From: Phoronis australis
Taxonomy: Eukaryota; Phoronida; Phoronidae
Assembly (NCBI GenBank): GCA_002633005.1
Contig: NMRA01000138.1
Location: 592,274-649,602, forward strand
Direction: 5' to 3'
Length of the DNA: 57,329 nt
The position numbers and the translations under genes are program-made. This document shows positions 56,827 through 57,329 of this stretch, one piece after another. The notes under the pieces were generated by a model, which ran no database searches, had not been told where the DNA came from, and saw nothing but the letters and a program-made list of their open reading frames with translations. Each line of letters starts with the position of its first letter. Within the stretch, counting starts at the first letter, position 1.

Positions 56827-57329
56827 CTGACATGGAAAGAAGCAAATGTTGAAACAAATCGTGAAATATCGTTACAAATCATGTGACCAACAATTATTGT
56901 TCTTTCAGTTTCATTGAACATGCACAGTCAGTGAAAGAGGAAATATGATCACCAAAGCAATAAATCAAATTCAAATTTCCTAAGAATAGTCGGTGGGCCA
57001 GATTTTGTAGGGCCTCTAGAAAATGGTTTTTGTGAGTACTTTAGGGGGGCAATTTTATTTTGGTGTTTTTCAATTCATTTATTAGAGTGTTTTCAAAATC
57101 TAAAAAGTTCCCACATATAAAGTTGCACATTTTTGAGAAATTTGAGTTTGAAGTTACCTAATAATCACCAAAGAGCTTAGTAAACTTATATTTGTAAAAA
57201 CAACAGTTTTGGTGACTTTTTTGTAAAACAAGTAATATGGTCCCATCAGTGCCATTGTATTGAACAATATTACACTCACATTACATGTTTTACTATTGTA
57301 AATTAATTGTAAACAGTGAAATTTAAAAA
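56827..57329. other. CDAN1 intron at the right edge
   Basis: Sequence upstream (in gene sense) of the FVAEQVASN exon. It begins with the acceptor tract and shows no further recognisable exon before the window ends. Confidence 0.6.

Overview
The window is nuclear DNA of an animal. It is intron-rich and AT-rich, with introns of roughly 0.4-4 kb, GT-AG splice sites and many short DNA transposons, palindromic elements, minisatellites and Pol III-type retroposons. Three conserved animal genes are readable by splicing conserved peptide blocks. The G-protein is colinear with the vertebrate form but carries an extra intron. TMEM232 and codanin-1 are clearly diverged from human. This points to an invertebrate, probably marine and possibly a deuterostome; the species cannot be fixed from the sequence alone.

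Layout: (1) 1-9655 has no recognisable exon. It is probably the end of intron 1 or upstream DNA of the first gene, and includes a decayed roughly 60-bp repeat field (280-1420) and a 288-bp foldback element (7514-7801). (2) 9656-19541, plus strand: seven coding exons of a G-protein alpha-q subunit, residues 46-359 in human GNAQ numbering with no indel. The first coding exon is not seen. (3) 19542-27500: probable 3' UTR, then intergenic DNA with a TRIM-like element whose 150-bp terminal repeats carry a tRNA-type Pol III promoter, a 90-bp palindrome and a tRNA-derived SINE. (4) 27507-42058, plus strand: a complete 13-coding-exon TMEM232 gene of 821 codons. Its introns hold a 2.36-kb inverted-repeat transposon, a 54-bp minisatellite that repeats the 3' splice site of one exon, and an assembly junction (single N) that duplicates part of an exon. 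(5) 42059-45924: convergent intergenic DNA with a hAT-like MITE and a 40-bp palindrome. (6) 45925-56826, minus strand: the C-terminal part of CDAN1 (codanin-1), tail-to-tail with TMEM232; the N-terminal exons lie beyond the right edge. Its introns hold a 19-bp satellite interrupted by a TA-target transposon, a 43-bp minisatellite, a LINE tail and another MITE.

The genes are not a functional cluster. Alpha-q couples receptors to phospholipase C-beta, TMEM232 is a poorly characterised protein associated with ciliated and sperm cells, and codanin-1 controls the histone chaperone ASF1. The observations most worth following are: two RRVxLITL motifs, resembling the ASF1-binding B-domain of CAF-1 and HIRA, inside a long insertion in codanin-1; a hairpin over a codanin-1 splice donor whose transition mismatches are all wobble-compatible only in the transcribed strand; the TRIM-like element with Pol III promoters in its repeats; and the tandemly amplified splice acceptor in TMEM232.
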